NCBI GenBank assembly: GCA_029055625.1
Contig: JAIDCY010000148.1
Location: 49,856-113,855 of the forward strand
Length of the DNA: 64,000 nucleotides
Direction of reading: 5' to 3'
DNA from: Ruminococcus sp.
Lineage (GTDB): Bacteria; Bacillota; Clostridia; Oscillospirales; Ruminococcaceae
Both the position numbers and the translations under genes were made by a program. Of this stretch, positions 51,135-59,681 are shown in pieces; within the stretch, counting starts at the first letter, position 1, and the number at the start of each line of letters is the position of its first letter. The notes beneath the pieces were generated by a model that saw only the letters and a list, made by a program, of their open reading frames with translations, made no database searches and was not told the DNA's origin.

Positions 51135-53094
51135 CAGATTTTTTTCTCCTTTCCGAATTTTTAGTCATCTTGTCTAAATCGATAGTTACATTTTCCGAAC
51201 CTGCCACCATAAGTTCCTGATACTCTTCATTTATTATTACGGGTATAATCTTGTTAGGATGTTGTATGTTGAAATGATTATCTTTTCTGTACTGTGCTTT
51301 TCTGACAGTCATATCAAGAAGTGTAAGACGTTGTTTGTTGGAGAGTTTCGCCTGTTCACGGACGAATTTTTTAGTCTGACGTATAATGGTATTGGCATCG
51401 GCGAGGGTATCAATATTCTCTTCGAGATAGTCCACCATAAGAGAATCTGCGATACCCCACGTAAAAAGATACCTGTCAGTGACGGCGTCGTAAATGCGGA
51501 CGTTGCGTAAATCTGCCGGATTGTAGCGGACGTATACTTCTTTATCGATATTCATTATAGTTTTTTCCGGTTCTGTAAACCATAACTTCTCACCGCATAC
51601 CGTAACGTATACGCCGTTTCGTTTTATTTTCTGCTTGCGTGTAGTACGCATAAGCATTAAATTAAGTGCGGATTCCGGAGCTTTTCTTATTTCACGGATG
51701 GTTTTGTTCCATACGTCAAGCCGTGACATTCCTTTGAAACATATTTCCGAACCGCCGTATTGTTGCAGATTATATACGCCGTCAATCCAGTTTTCAAATA
51801 CTTCTCTTATTTCATAGTCGCAGGGTAATTTACCGTCTTTTATCCGCCGTTTAAGACTTTCCGGCTTTTCAAGAACAGTACCGCCACAGAATCCGGAAAA
51901 AAGTTTTGAAAACTGATTTTTGATAGTGTAGAAAGTGCGTTCAATAGGTTTCGCCCTGGCGTTGCGGACTATAGCGTTACGCATTTCTATGCCGAGATTT
52001 TCAAAGATAGTAGGTGGAAAATTTTCCGCTGAAACCTTACCGCCTTTACGGTGACCACGTCCGCCTATGTCATAAGTGAGGAACTCCCTGCCGTTATCGA
52101 CGTATACACATTCAGGAATACCGAAACGCATAATTCCGTGACGTAATGCAAGTATGGTTGACTGCGAATCTGGCGTTTCCGTAATATTCCAGCCGGTAAG
52201 CACTCCGGATTTAGCATCAAGAAAAGCGGTCAGGTATAACCTGTGTATTTTGTTTTCGTCGTCGTATGACTGTATGTCAAAAGTGTGATTATCCGCAATC
52301 CAGCACGAATTAGCGGAAAGTTTATCATACATCCGCATTATGTAGGGTACGCACCTGTCATTGAACGCCTTTTCACCGTCACGGAGCAGGGTTTTCACGG
52401 ATACGGAAATATCTTTTTCGATACGTCGGCGGAAAGTCATTACAGTGGGGATTTTATCGAGAAGTTCGGGATAAAATTCAGCTGTCCAGTCGATAGTATT
52501 TCTGTAGCACATTGCAACCGAGGGTTTGTTTTCGTCAAGCCAGTTGTAAAGAAAATTTTCCCATACAACTTCAGGAATCGAACTTCTGCCATTGTTCCAT
52601 GGTGAGTGCCTGCCGATAATACCGTAAAAATCGTTGTTTTTATAGGCGGAAAGTTTTCTGTAAAGTATATCCGTACTGATTCTGATATCCGGATATTTCA
52701 GACGACATTCACCGATAAAATCACGGTCAAAATCGCATTTACTTACGTATTGACAACGTCGTGACTGCCATTCCTTAAGAAGTCCGCACCAGAAATATAA
52801 TTCTGAACGTTCATTTTCGGAAAGTTCTTCAATAGTAGGCAACTTTTCAGGTTTACCGGATTTTCTGGTTTTATCTTTACGTACCGGAGCAGGGGGGATA
52901 TTTTTTGCTTTACCATAATATATAGCCTGCAGGTCTTCCGGCAGTTCACAGACCGGTATCATATAGCAGGGTTTTTTGTTCTGTGGGTGTGGCTGAATTT
53001 CAGTCTTCAGCCTGCCGGTACTGCAAAGCTGTCTGATATATCGGACAGAACATTTTTTAAGTTCAGCGGTCTGACGTATTGTTATGTATTCCAT
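51121..53094 (-). CDS. MuA-like DDE transposase
   Basis: 657 aa, close to Mu A in length. N-terminal winged-helix DNA-binding part, then an RNase-H-fold integrase core with the catalytic triad visible as D268 (ADNHTFD), D333 (VYVDNGREF) and E385 (PIERTFY), followed by a Mu-type beta-barrel C-terminal domain with basic residues (TRKQKIKRNGVYV) and a lysine/arginine-rich tail. All three catalytic acids are present and the frame is open, so it may be active. Starts one base within the stop of the Ner-like gene. Confidence 0.94.
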   Translation of the reverse strand: MEYITIRQTAELKKCSVRYIRQLCSTGRLKTEIQPHPQNKKPCYMIPVCELPEDLQAIYYGKAKNIPPAPVRKDKTRKSGKPEKLPTIEELSENERSELYFWCGLLKEWQSRRCQYVSKCDFDRDFIGECRLKYPDIRISTDILYRKLSAYKNNDFYGIIGRHSPWNNGRSSIPEVVWENFLYNWLDENKPSVAMCYRNTIDWTAEFYPELLDKIPTVMTFRRRIEKDISVSVKTLLRDGEKAFNDRCVPYIMRMYDKLSANSCWIADNHTFDIQSYDDENKIHRLYLTAFLDAKSGVLTGWNITETPDSQSTILALRHGIMRFGIPECVYVDNGREFLTYDIGGRGHRKGGKVSAENFPPTIFENLGIEMRNAIVRNARAKPIERTFYTIKNQFSKLFSGFCGGTVLEKPESLKRRIKDGKLPCDYEIREVFENWIDGVYNLQQYGGSEICFKGMSRLDVWNKTIREIRKAPESALNLMLMRTTRKQKIKRNGVYVTVCGEKLWFTEPEKTIMNIDKEVYVRYNPADLRNVRIYDAVTDRYLFTWGIADSLMVDYLEENIDTLADANTIIRQTKKFVREQAKLSNKQRLTLLDMTVRKAQYRKDNHFNIQHPNKIIPVIINEEYQELMVAGSENVTIDLDKMTKNSERRKKSDVYR

Positions 53095-53318
53095 TAGTTA
53101 CCGCTCCTTTCGGGATAACCCGTTTCATCAAGCAACAGATAATCAACGCTTATAAGTAATGCGGTAGAAATTTTAATAATCATGTTCATTGAAGGGTTAA
53201 AGTGTCCACGTTCGAGCCGTGAGACATAAGGTTGAGTAGTATGAACCTTTTTAGCAAGTTCCGCCTGAGTGTATCCGAGTTCTTCACGTCTGTATTTTAT
53301 CTTCTGACCGAATTTCAT
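53094..53318 (-). CDS. XRE-family HTH regulator (Ner-like position)
   Basis: 74 aa, essentially one XRE helix-turn-helix: KIKYRREELGYTQAELAKKV (about 6-25), TTQPYVSRLERG. First gene of the transposition operon, in the place of ner in phage Mu, so it may control early expression. Transcribed from the strong promoter at 53395. Confidence 0.9.
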   Translation of the reverse strand: MKFGQKIKYRREELGYTQAELAKKVHTTQPYVSRLERGHFNPSMNMIIKISTALLISVDYLLLDETGYPERSGN

Positions 53319-53394
53319 AAAAAAAATCTTTCCTTTCTGTTTACATTTTGCGTTTCTTGTGTTAAAATAATATATAGAATATAACCTTTATTAT

Positions 53395-53423
53395 ATTATA
53401 GTACTAATTCTGGAACTTGTCAA
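53395..53423 (-). promoter_or_regulatory. Promoter of transposition operon
   Basis: On the minus strand TTGACA, 17 bp, TATAAT. Near-perfect consensus, so tight repression would be needed to keep the element silent. Confidence 0.85.
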
Positions 53424-53425
53424 GT
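53415..53425. promoter_or_regulatory. Candidate repressor operator
   Basis: Perfect palindrome ACTTGTCAAGT covering the -35 box of the transposition promoter. Candidate site for the ImmR-like or Ner-like regulator. Confidence 0.5.
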
Positions 53426-53503
53426 GATTTTGGTATCAGAAGTAGAATTTTGTCGTTTTGTATAATTTTATTTTTTTAAAACCAATATAAGAGGTGATTG
53501 AAA

Positions 53504-53965
53504 ATGTTAAAAAGATTAAAGAAATCAGAGGAATATCATTTCATATTCAATAACATCATAGACCTTTGCGACGCTAAAAAGATAACTGTTAGTAATATAG
53601 TCAGCAGTTTCGCAACAAGCAAAAGTGCTATGACGGCATGGAAAAAAGGTAACATTCCGCCGGATACGCTTGTAAAGCTTGCCGACTATTTCGGAGTATC
53701 GCTGGAGTATCTCGTTACCGGTAATGACACAAACAAAATCACGACGGATAACGAACAGGAATTAATGGATATTTTCCGCAATCTCGACAGCCGGGAGCAG
53801 TTAAAGCTGATAGGCAGAATACAGGAAATGTACGGTATCGAGATAAGCGGAAAAGTTGCAGGTATCAAGGTAGCACGTACTACGGATAAAGTTCCGGTAA
53901 GGGAAAACGTTACAGCAGATGAATTAAAAATGATAAGGAATCTGCCGGAGGAAACGGATTTCTGA
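53504..53965 (+). CDS. ImmR-like HTH repressor
   Basis: 153 aa. ATG 53504, 7 bases after GAGGTG (a TTG two codons upstream is too close). N-terminal helix-turn-helix (KITVSNIVSSFATSKSAMTAWKKG in part) with the DYFGVSLEYLVTG ending typical of XRE repressors, then about 70 residues without an S24 autoprotease domain. The next gene is an ImmA-type peptidase, so it probably is inactivated by that partner, as ImmR is in ICEBs1 (inference). It diverges from the transposition operon, as the repressor gene c does in phage Mu. Confidence 0.85.
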   Translation: MLKRLKKSEEYHFIFNNIIDLCDAKKITVSNIVSSFATSKSAMTAWKKGNIPPDTLVKLADYFGVSLEYLVTGNDTNKITTDNEQELMDIFRNLDSREQLKLIGRIQEMYGIEISGKVAGIKVARTTDKVPVRENVTADELKMIRNLPEETDF

Positions 53966-53974
53966 AATATAGTA

Positions 53975-54021
53975 AAAGCACGTCCAAGTAGTTAAAATAA
54001 CTCTTGGAGGTGCTTTTTTTT
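53975..54021 (+). terminator. Terminator hairpin containing the immA ribosome site
   Basis: Stem AAAGCAC-G-TCCAAG / CTTGGA-G-GTGCTTT: 13 pairs with one G-G mismatch, 14-nt loop, then eight T. The GGAGG ribosome site of the peptidase gene (54006-54010) lies in the 3' arm and its TTG start follows the T-tract. Most transcripts should stop here, and read-through RNA should be poorly translated unless the hairpin opens. Confidence 0.85.
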
Positions 54022-54553
54022 GTATAATATTTATAGAAATTCAAGAGATGCGGGGTGGAAATTTCTGATTGAATACGGCATTTCAAGCCTTCCGCTTGAC
54101 TTAAAAAAGATAGTTTCGCAGATGGGAATTACAGTACGTCGGGACGATGCAGGAGTACTCAAACCTAACGAACTTGGAATAACAGTCAATGCACAAGGAA
54201 ATTTCCATATTATAGTAAGAGACACGCCGATACAGCAGAAACGTTATACGATAGCCCACGAGATAGGACATATAGTACTCGGACATACAGAAACATCCGG
54301 AAATCCTTACATAGACGAGTATGAAGCGGAGAGGTTCGCCACCGGAATACTTTCACCGGCGTGCGTACTGTGGGGACTGGATATACATAAAGCTGAAGAT
54401 ATAGCGGAATTGTGCAATATATCGATAACTTCCGCAAGGATAAGGGCAAGACGTATGGCGGTTCTTTATAAGCGTGACAAGTTTCTTACTTCACCGCTTG
54501 AAAGGGAAGTATACGAACAGTTTTCAGACTTCATAAAGTGTTACAGAAAATAA
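54020..54553 (+). CDS. ImmA/IrrE-type metallopeptidase
   Basis: 177 aa, TTG start 9 bases after GGAGG. Zinc-peptidase motif TIAHEIGHIVLGH (about 77-89) with the downstream Glu in DEYEAERFA. Members cleave cognate HTH repressors to release mobile elements or stress genes. Gene order repressor-peptidase matches immR-immA. The C-terminus (about 115-177) is helical, with an HTH-like stretch. Confidence 0.9.
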   Translation: MYNIYRNSRDAGWKFLIEYGISSLPLDLKKIVSQMGITVRRDDAGVLKPNELGITVNAQGNFHIIVRDTPIQQKRYTIAHEIGHIVLGHTETSGNPYIDEYEAERFATGILSPACVLWGLDIHKAEDIAELCNISITSARIRARRMAVLYKRDKFLTSPLEREVYEQFSDFIKCYRK

Positions 54554-54641
54554 GTTAAAAAAATTAAGTTATATAAAATTTTGCAGGAGTAACGAATTTC
54601 TGATAAATATTAAAACATTTAATCTGTATAGAATAATTAAT

Positions 54642-54683
54642 AAAAAAATCCCCATGAAAAGAAGTCAGGGGGAAATTTTTTTT
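54642..54683. terminator. Bidirectional terminator between element and GGDEF gene
   Basis: TCCCC/GGGGA stem flanked by A7 and T8, between convergent genes. Confidence 0.7.
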
Positions 54684-54695
54684 AAAAATTATTAA

Positions 54696-56657
54696 TTATT
54701 TAATCAGTTCACGACGGGAATTTTTCCGTAGTTTTTTCACCTCATACATTTTTTCGTCCGCCTGTTTTATGACGCTGTAAAGGGTAGTATCTGCATTTGT
54801 GGTAACAATAACGCTACCGATACTTGCGGAGAGTGTATAAGGTTTTCTGATGATATTGTTCATAGCGTCTATTTTGGAATTGAAACGGCGGATAAAAGCC
54901 TCGTCGTCACCGTCGACAACACCGGCGGTAAAGACTATAAATTCGTCACCACCGAATCTCGCACAGATACCGTTCATGCAACTGTCCTGAATCACACCGG
55001 CGAGACGTTGTATAGCAAAATCGCCCTCATTGTGACCGTAATTGTCATTTATAAATTTAAGACCGTCCATGTCAATAAAAGTAATCATGATAGTATCGTG
55101 ACGCTCCGCACACTCTTTGAATCTGACGTCAACAAGATTAATAAAACCGTTGCGATTGTAAATATTGCACATAGGGTCGATAACGTACAGACGGTTGAGT
55201 TCATCCATAGCCTTGTTGAGATGTATAAGTTTCCGGACGTTTTCGAGTGAGTTACTCAGATTCATTGTAAGACTGTGACATAAAAGGCTGTAAATCGGGA
55301 AATCGCTGTTAGTGATGATGTAGTAGCCGAGACAGCGTTCACGGAAATGCAGGGGCAGGAAGTAATTTATGTTACCGCCTTTTTTAATAGGTTCGGGGAA
55401 CATTTTCCTGCTCGGGAAATATCCGCAGGAACGTCTCTGACCTTTTTCCCAGATAAGCGGAGCGGTCATATAGCTTGAATATTTTGTATCCTGATTGATA
55501 AGCGGAGTATCATCAACAACAGAATCCTGCCAGTTTTCAGTAAGACAGAGACAGAATTTATCACAACCGAGTTCTTCAATAAATTTACTTAGTATGTCCA
55601 TAGTTTCGGCGACCTGTTCAGTTTCAGCGAGACCGGCGATAAGCCTGTTAAGCATACCGATACCGGAGTTGAAATTTTCAATTTTCTTGTAGGTACTTTT
55701 CTTGTACTTCATGAGGTCTTCGGAGTTATGAGTATGACAACCGCAACTTTCAGCGAAAACGGGTTGAGAATCGAGTTTGATATGTTTTGAGGGTTTACCA
55801 CCTTTAAGGATTTCCATGATGATTTCAACTGATTTATAACCCATTTCTTCAAGGGGTCTGTCAACGGAAGTCAGAACGGGTGTAAAATTGCGGGCGTTGT
55901 AGATGTTGTCGAAACCTGTGACGATTACATCATCGGGAACTTTGTAACCGGCTTTTTCGAGAGCGGAAACAGCGGTAAGAGCCATAGCATCATTGGCACA
56001 TATGAAAGCATCAGGAAGTGAGAGACCGGACTGTAAAAATTCCTCAATAGCCTGTCTGCCGTCCTGCGTTCTGAACTCACCGAAGAAAATGCGTTCTTTT
56101 TCGACGGGAAGATTATGTTTATTCATAACGTCGATAAAAGCATTGTAACGGTCAGTAGCCTCCGGATTGGACAGCGGACCGGAGATAAAATTGATAGTCT
56201 TTGCGTTATGTACTTCTATTACGTGATTTACGATTTCCGACATAGCGGAAGTGTTATTGATACTGATATTGCAAAGTTCGGGATAGTCGGAACAGTCGAA
56301 GACCACGGCAGGAATACCGGAATCGGTAACACGGGATATAATATTTTTTTTGGTTTCCGTATCGCAGATAGTGTTTGTCATGAGGACAGCACCATCAAAG
56401 GCGTTGAAGTTTATGAGGTTGTAGATGCTGTATTCGCCGGTATCGAAACGCTTGCTTTTGAGCATACCACCATGTGCGGCGAAGCATGAAACCTCTATAC
56501 TACCGGAAAATTCATTGTTCACGTAGGAAGCGAAACAGGAAATATTTACGTTATATTCGTGCGTGTACTTGTTAATGCCGGTGATGATATTATTCTGATA
56601 TTCTTCATCAATTCCGGCTGCAATGACTGCGATATGTATAATTTTTTCGTTTTTCAT
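54696..56657 (-). CDS. LacI-type ligand-binding domain fused to GGDEF diguanylate cyclase
   Basis: 653 aa; ATG 56657 follows GAGG by 8 bases. No signal peptide or membrane helix, so cytosolic. Residues about 1-310 form a periplasmic-binding-protein fold of LacI type (IHIAVIAAG, FDGAVLMTN, CANDAMALTAVSALEKAG, VTGFDNI, TSVDRPLEEMG) without the usual LacI HTH. A middle sensor-like region (about 330-490, several Cys) and a coiled linker lead to a GGDEF domain with an intact active site ARFGGDEFIVF and DMDGLKFINDNYGHNEGD. It should make c-di-GMP in response to an intracellular ligand. Same idea as the 1822-4061 pair, but fused and with an active-looking cyclase. Confidence 0.92.
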   Translation of the reverse strand: MKNEKIIHIAVIAAGIDEEYQNNIITGINKYTHEYNVNISCFASYVNNEFSGSIEVSCFAAHGGMLKSKRFDTGEYSIYNLINFNAFDGAVLMTNTICDTETKKNIISRVTDSGIPAVVFDCSDYPELCNISINNTSAMSEIVNHVIEVHNAKTINFISGPLSNPEATDRYNAFIDVMNKHNLPVEKERIFFGEFRTQDGRQAIEEFLQSGLSLPDAFICANDAMALTAVSALEKAGYKVPDDVIVTGFDNIYNARNFTPVLTSVDRPLEEMGYKSVEIIMEILKGGKPSKHIKLDSQPVFAESCGCHTHNSEDLMKYKKSTYKKIENFNSGIGMLNRLIAGLAETEQVAETMDILSKFIEELGCDKFCLCLTENWQDSVVDDTPLINQDTKYSSYMTAPLIWEKGQRRSCGYFPSRKMFPEPIKKGGNINYFLPLHFRERCLGYYIITNSDFPIYSLLCHSLTMNLSNSLENVRKLIHLNKAMDELNRLYVIDPMCNIYNRNGFINLVDVRFKECAERHDTIMITFIDMDGLKFINDNYGHNEGDFAIQRLAGVIQDSCMNGICARFGGDEFIVFTAGVVDGDDEAFIRRFNSKIDAMNNIIRKPYTLSASIGSVIVTTNADTTLYSVIKQADEKMYEVKKLRKNSRRELIK

Positions 56658-56708
56658 CGGATTCACCTCAAATTTATTTAAATATATTTTAGCACTATCC
56701 GGAAAGAA

Positions 56709-56737
56709 ATTAAAGTATATTCTTAAAAAATCGTCAA
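56709..56737 (-). promoter_or_regulatory. Probable promoter of LacI-GGDEF gene
   Basis: On the minus strand TTGACG, 17 bp, TTTAAT. Confidence 0.55.
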
Positions 56738-56740
56738 TAC

Positions 56741-56768
56741 GTACAATAAGGATATGTTAAGTTTGTAC
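56741..56768. promoter_or_regulatory. Inverted repeat between divergent promoters
   Basis: GTACAA, 16 bp, TTGTAC in the gap between the LacI-GGDEF gene and the divergent lipoprotein gene. Possible operator; no cognate regulator is identified. Confidence 0.35.
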
Positions 56769-56842
56769 ATTATGCCGAATTTTAAAAAAATATCGTCTTT
56801 TTGAGGTTCTGAAATCACTTGTATGTAAAAGGAGGTCATAGC

Positions 56843-59221
56843 ATGAAAAGAGTAGTATTAATGGCAATGCTTTTACTGTGTGCGGTATCGTGCAGTAACA
56901 AGCAGGTGAACGAATCAGCACCCGATACGATACCGGAGACTGTAATGGAAAGTCCGAAGACGTACACCACCGAGAGATTAAGCGGTATAGCGTATAAGAA
57001 AGAGATAGTAAAACTGCCGGAGGGTATGAATCAGATTTACAGTTTCAGAAGTTACGATGCCGGAAATAATAATCTGATACTCGGAGCAGGTGCGAAAGTT
57101 CCGGAGTTCTGGATAGCTGACCGTTCATTAACGGACATTAAGGAATTAGAGATACCGGAATTTGATATAGGGGTATCGTATAATATGGATGTTGCGGAAA
57201 ATGGTACGATAGCGGAATTTTTAGTGTATGCGGATTACGGCGATTTACCTGCTCCCGACCCGTATTCCGAGGATTACAACGAAGCGTTATATGATTCCGT
57301 GGCAGAATATAGCTTTAAAATAAATACGTATACCGCAGACGGTAAACTGATTGCGTCGGAGACGGTCAAGGGAGAATTTCCGGAAACGCCTGATAAGTAC
57401 GCAACCATTACGGAATTAGCATCTGACGGAAATTTACTGATTGCGAGCGTGAACGGAAGTTATTACGTATTCCGGACGGACGGTACATATATAGGCGAAC
57501 TCACCGCCGAGGCGATAGGGCATAACAGGGACGGCTCACTTGTATGTGCTGTCATTACGGAAGATGATAAAATGCAGATACTCCCGATAGATTCCGACGG
57601 AAAAACCGGTAAATCCTCGGTGACGTACGATTTCAGCGAGAGCATACAGGATAACATAACCGCCGGTACTGGTGATTACTCAATGTTCATACGTTCGATG
57701 AGTACGATATACGGCATACGTGCGGATAATGCGGAGATAGAAGCGTTGTTCAGTATAAACTATGCCGGACTGAGTACGAATAACGTGAAAGGTTACGTAA
57801 TGGGTGAGGACGGCAGATTTTCGGTAATAGATAACAATTACATTGACAGGGTAAAGATACGGACGTATACGCAATGCAGTAAGGAAGAGTACGAGAGCAT
57901 CCCACGTATGACGGTAGGTTCGAAGTACGAAGATTATTTACTGAAAAACTACGTCAGCACTTTCAACGATACACACGACGATATGCAGATTGACATTAAG
58001 TTATACGAGGACGAAAAGGGCAATGAGACTTTCGCAAAGGATATGCTTGACGGTAACCTTCCGGACGTTCTTTTAACAGAGGATTCAAGCGGAAATTTCG
58101 GGAATGCAAACCTGTATAAACAGGGGATAATCTGCAATCTGTACGACTTCATAGACAGTGACGAAAATATTTCCCGTGAAAGTTTTGTACCTAACGTAAT
58201 TGAAGCCCTTGAAATTGATAACGGACTTTATGCGATACCAAGTTATTTTTCACTTTGGTTGCGTTACACAGCAAAGGAAAAGTTTGTCAAGGATATTGAA
58301 ACGTGGGATTTCAACGCATATATGGATGTTATCGAAAATCTCCCCGAAAATATGGGCATTGACAGGTGGAAAGATTTAACTGATGATAAATACGATACAA
58401 AATTAAGGCGTTCAAACTGTTATAGCTATACTGAATGGGCGGATTTGGAAAATAATACGTGTGATTACGATAACGCCGATTTCATACGGTATCTGAATTA
58501 CTGTAACGGTGCGGAAATTATTGATAATATACCCGAAACCGTCGACAATGACAACTGGACACCTCCGACGGAAGAGGAAATGAATTATAATGGCAGAATG
58601 CAACAAAGACAGTACATTGATGACCTTGCGATGTTCAATAATGCATCTTTAGGGAGTTACGCATCATATCTTGACCTTACACAAGGCGAATTTGCCGGAG
58701 AACCTATAAGAACTCTCGGTGAAATCGGAAATAACGGAACGCCGGTAAATCTGGAGTTCGGGGGAATGAATCACTATTCAATAGCTACTACTTCCGATAA
58801 AAAAGACCTTGCATGGAATTTCATAAAAAATATGATTAGCGACGAATACTACAGCGAAAACCATAATTACGGATTTCCAGTAACTGAGAGCGGTCTGAAG
58901 ATACAGGCGGAACTTGACAAACGACCGCAGGAACATAATTTAATAGGTATGGAAGCATATAAAGATTATACCGGTTATTTATATTATTTAGATAACAGTA
59001 ATTATGTAGAAATAGGCTACGTTGACGACGATATTATTAATACGGTAAACGGACTGATTGAGCAGGCAGTACCGCAGAAAACCGGAGTATATCCAAGTGG
59101 AGATTTTTATATAATCGTCGAGGAAGAACTTGGCAGATTTTTCAACGGTCAGACGACAGCAGAACAGTGTGCGGAGACGATACAGAACAGACTTTCGATA
59201 TATCTTGCGGAGAACGAATAA
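56843..59221 (+). CDS. Large solute-binding lipoprotein
   Basis: 792 aa. ATG 56843 after AAAGGAGG; the longer frame to 56819 was rejected. Signal peptide with lipobox CAVSC at about 14-18. The first ~330 residues look like repeated beta strands with a propeller-like rhythm. The remainder (about 360-792) is an extracellular solute-binding protein of the SBP_bac_1 type (FNDTHDDMQIDIKLYED, PDVLLTEDSSG, YAIPSYFSLWLRY, TTSDKKDLAWNFIKNMIS). Normal sugar-binding proteins are 400-450 aa, so the N-terminal domain is an addition. No permease or ATPase genes are near, so uptake through a distant transporter or sensing are both possible. Confidence 0.85.
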   Translation: MKRVVLMAMLLLCAVSCSNKQVNESAPDTIPETVMESPKTYTTERLSGIAYKKEIVKLPEGMNQIYSFRSYDAGNNNLILGAGAKVPEFWIADRSLTDIKELEIPEFDIGVSYNMDVAENGTIAEFLVYADYGDLPAPDPYSEDYNEALYDSVAEYSFKINTYTADGKLIASETVKGEFPETPDKYATITELASDGNLLIASVNGSYYVFRTDGTYIGELTAEAIGHNRDGSLVCAVITEDDKMQILPIDSDGKTGKSSVTYDFSESIQDNITAGTGDYSMFIRSMSTIYGIRADNAEIEALFSINYAGLSTNNVKGYVMGEDGRFSVIDNNYIDRVKIRTYTQCSKEEYESIPRMTVGSKYEDYLLKNYVSTFNDTHDDMQIDIKLYEDEKGNETFAKDMLDGNLPDVLLTEDSSGNFGNANLYKQGIICNLYDFIDSDENISRESFVPNVIEALEIDNGLYAIPSYFSLWLRYTAKEKFVKDIETWDFNAYMDVIENLPENMGIDRWKDLTDDKYDTKLRRSNCYSYTEWADLENNTCDYDNADFIRYLNYCNGAEIIDNIPETVDNDNWTPPTEEEMNYNGRMQQRQYIDDLAMFNNASLGSYASYLDLTQGEFAGEPIRTLGEIGNNGTPVNLEFGGMNHYSIATTSDKKDLAWNFIKNMISDEYYSENHNYGFPVTESGLKIQAELDKRPQEHNLIGMEAYKDYTGYLYYLDNSNYVEIGYVDDDIINTVNGLIEQAVPQKTGVYPSGDFYIIVEEELGRFFNGQTTAEQCAETIQNRLSIYLAENE

Positions 59222-59228
59222 AAAACAA

Positions 59229-59263
59229 AAGGGACGCTTTAAAAACGTCCCTTGATATTTTTT
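59229..59263 (+). terminator. Intrinsic terminator after solute-binding lipoprotein
   Basis: Perfect 8-bp stem AAGGGACG/CGTCCCTT, 9-nt loop, T-rich tail, followed by the 15-mer element. Confidence 0.9.
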
Positions 59264-59278
59264 GCGTTTCGCTTGTGA
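59264..59278 (+). repeat. Terminator-associated 15-mer, copy 4
   Basis: GCGTTTCGCTTGTGA directly after the terminator T-tract; the minus-strand thioesterase gene ends 7 bases further on. Confidence 0.6.
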
Positions 59279-59285
59279 CAAAACA

Positions 59286-59681
59286 TTAACGCTTGTGAAA
59301 TCCGATAATTTTTACCATTGCGACAGGATTTTCGAGGTCATCTGTAACGCTGACATTGTAACAGCAGGTAGAACGTCCATTCTTGACAAGTTGAGTTTCG
59401 GCAATAATCCTGTCAGATTTCGGCACGCCTATAAAAGAAATATCGGAATTTATGGATACAGTACCGGCAATCTGCCAGTTAGAAGCTACTGCGAAAGCGA
59501 AATCAGCGAGGGTAAAATATACGCCACCCATTACACCGCCAACCGCATTTTTATGATGTTCTGTTATCGTGAGACTTACTTTGGCGTAATGGTCATCAAT
59601 TTCGTCGATAACCGCACCGGATTCAGTAGCATAACGGTCATTGCGGAACATCTCACGGACTTTATCAATATCGCACATCAT
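59286..59681 (-). CDS. PaaI-type hotdog thioesterase
   Basis: 131 aa. Single hotdog domain with HHKNAVGGVMGGVYFTLADFAFA (in part), the HxNxxGxxHGG-like loop with Gly in place of His, and SINSDISFIGVPKSD. Hydrolyses acyl-CoA thioesters in this family. ATG overlaps the dapB stop (ATGA), so it is the last gene of the lysine operon. A role in lysine synthesis is not obvious. Confidence 0.88.
   Translation of the reverse strand: MMCDIDKVREMFRNDRYATESGAVIDEIDDHYAKVSLTITEHHKNAVGGVMGGVYFTLADFAFAVASNWQIAGTVSINSDISFIGVPKSDRIIAETQLVKNGRSTCCYNVSVTDDLENPVAMVKIIGFHKR

Larger units (their letters stand above)
49900..54640. mobile_element. Compact Mu-like transposable element (ends not resolved)
   Basis: Contains, on the minus strand, a Ner-like HTH gene, MuA-type transposase, MuB-type ATPase and a small HTH gene, and on the plus strand a repressor-like gene and an ImmA-type peptidase gene. 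The permease promoter on the left (49867-49895) and a terminator on the right (54642-54683) appear undisturbed, so the ends lie between about 49896 and 49991 and between 54554 and 54641. No clear terminal repeat or 5-bp target duplication could be picked by eye. No phage structural genes are present, so this is a transposon rather than a full Mu-like prophage. Confidence 0.75.

Noticed and set aside
49896-54641. TTATTAATTAT near both ends of the Mu-like element as terminal inverted repeats
   Set aside because: The match is short and purely A/T in AT-rich flanks, with no TG...CA ends or 5-bp duplication to support it.
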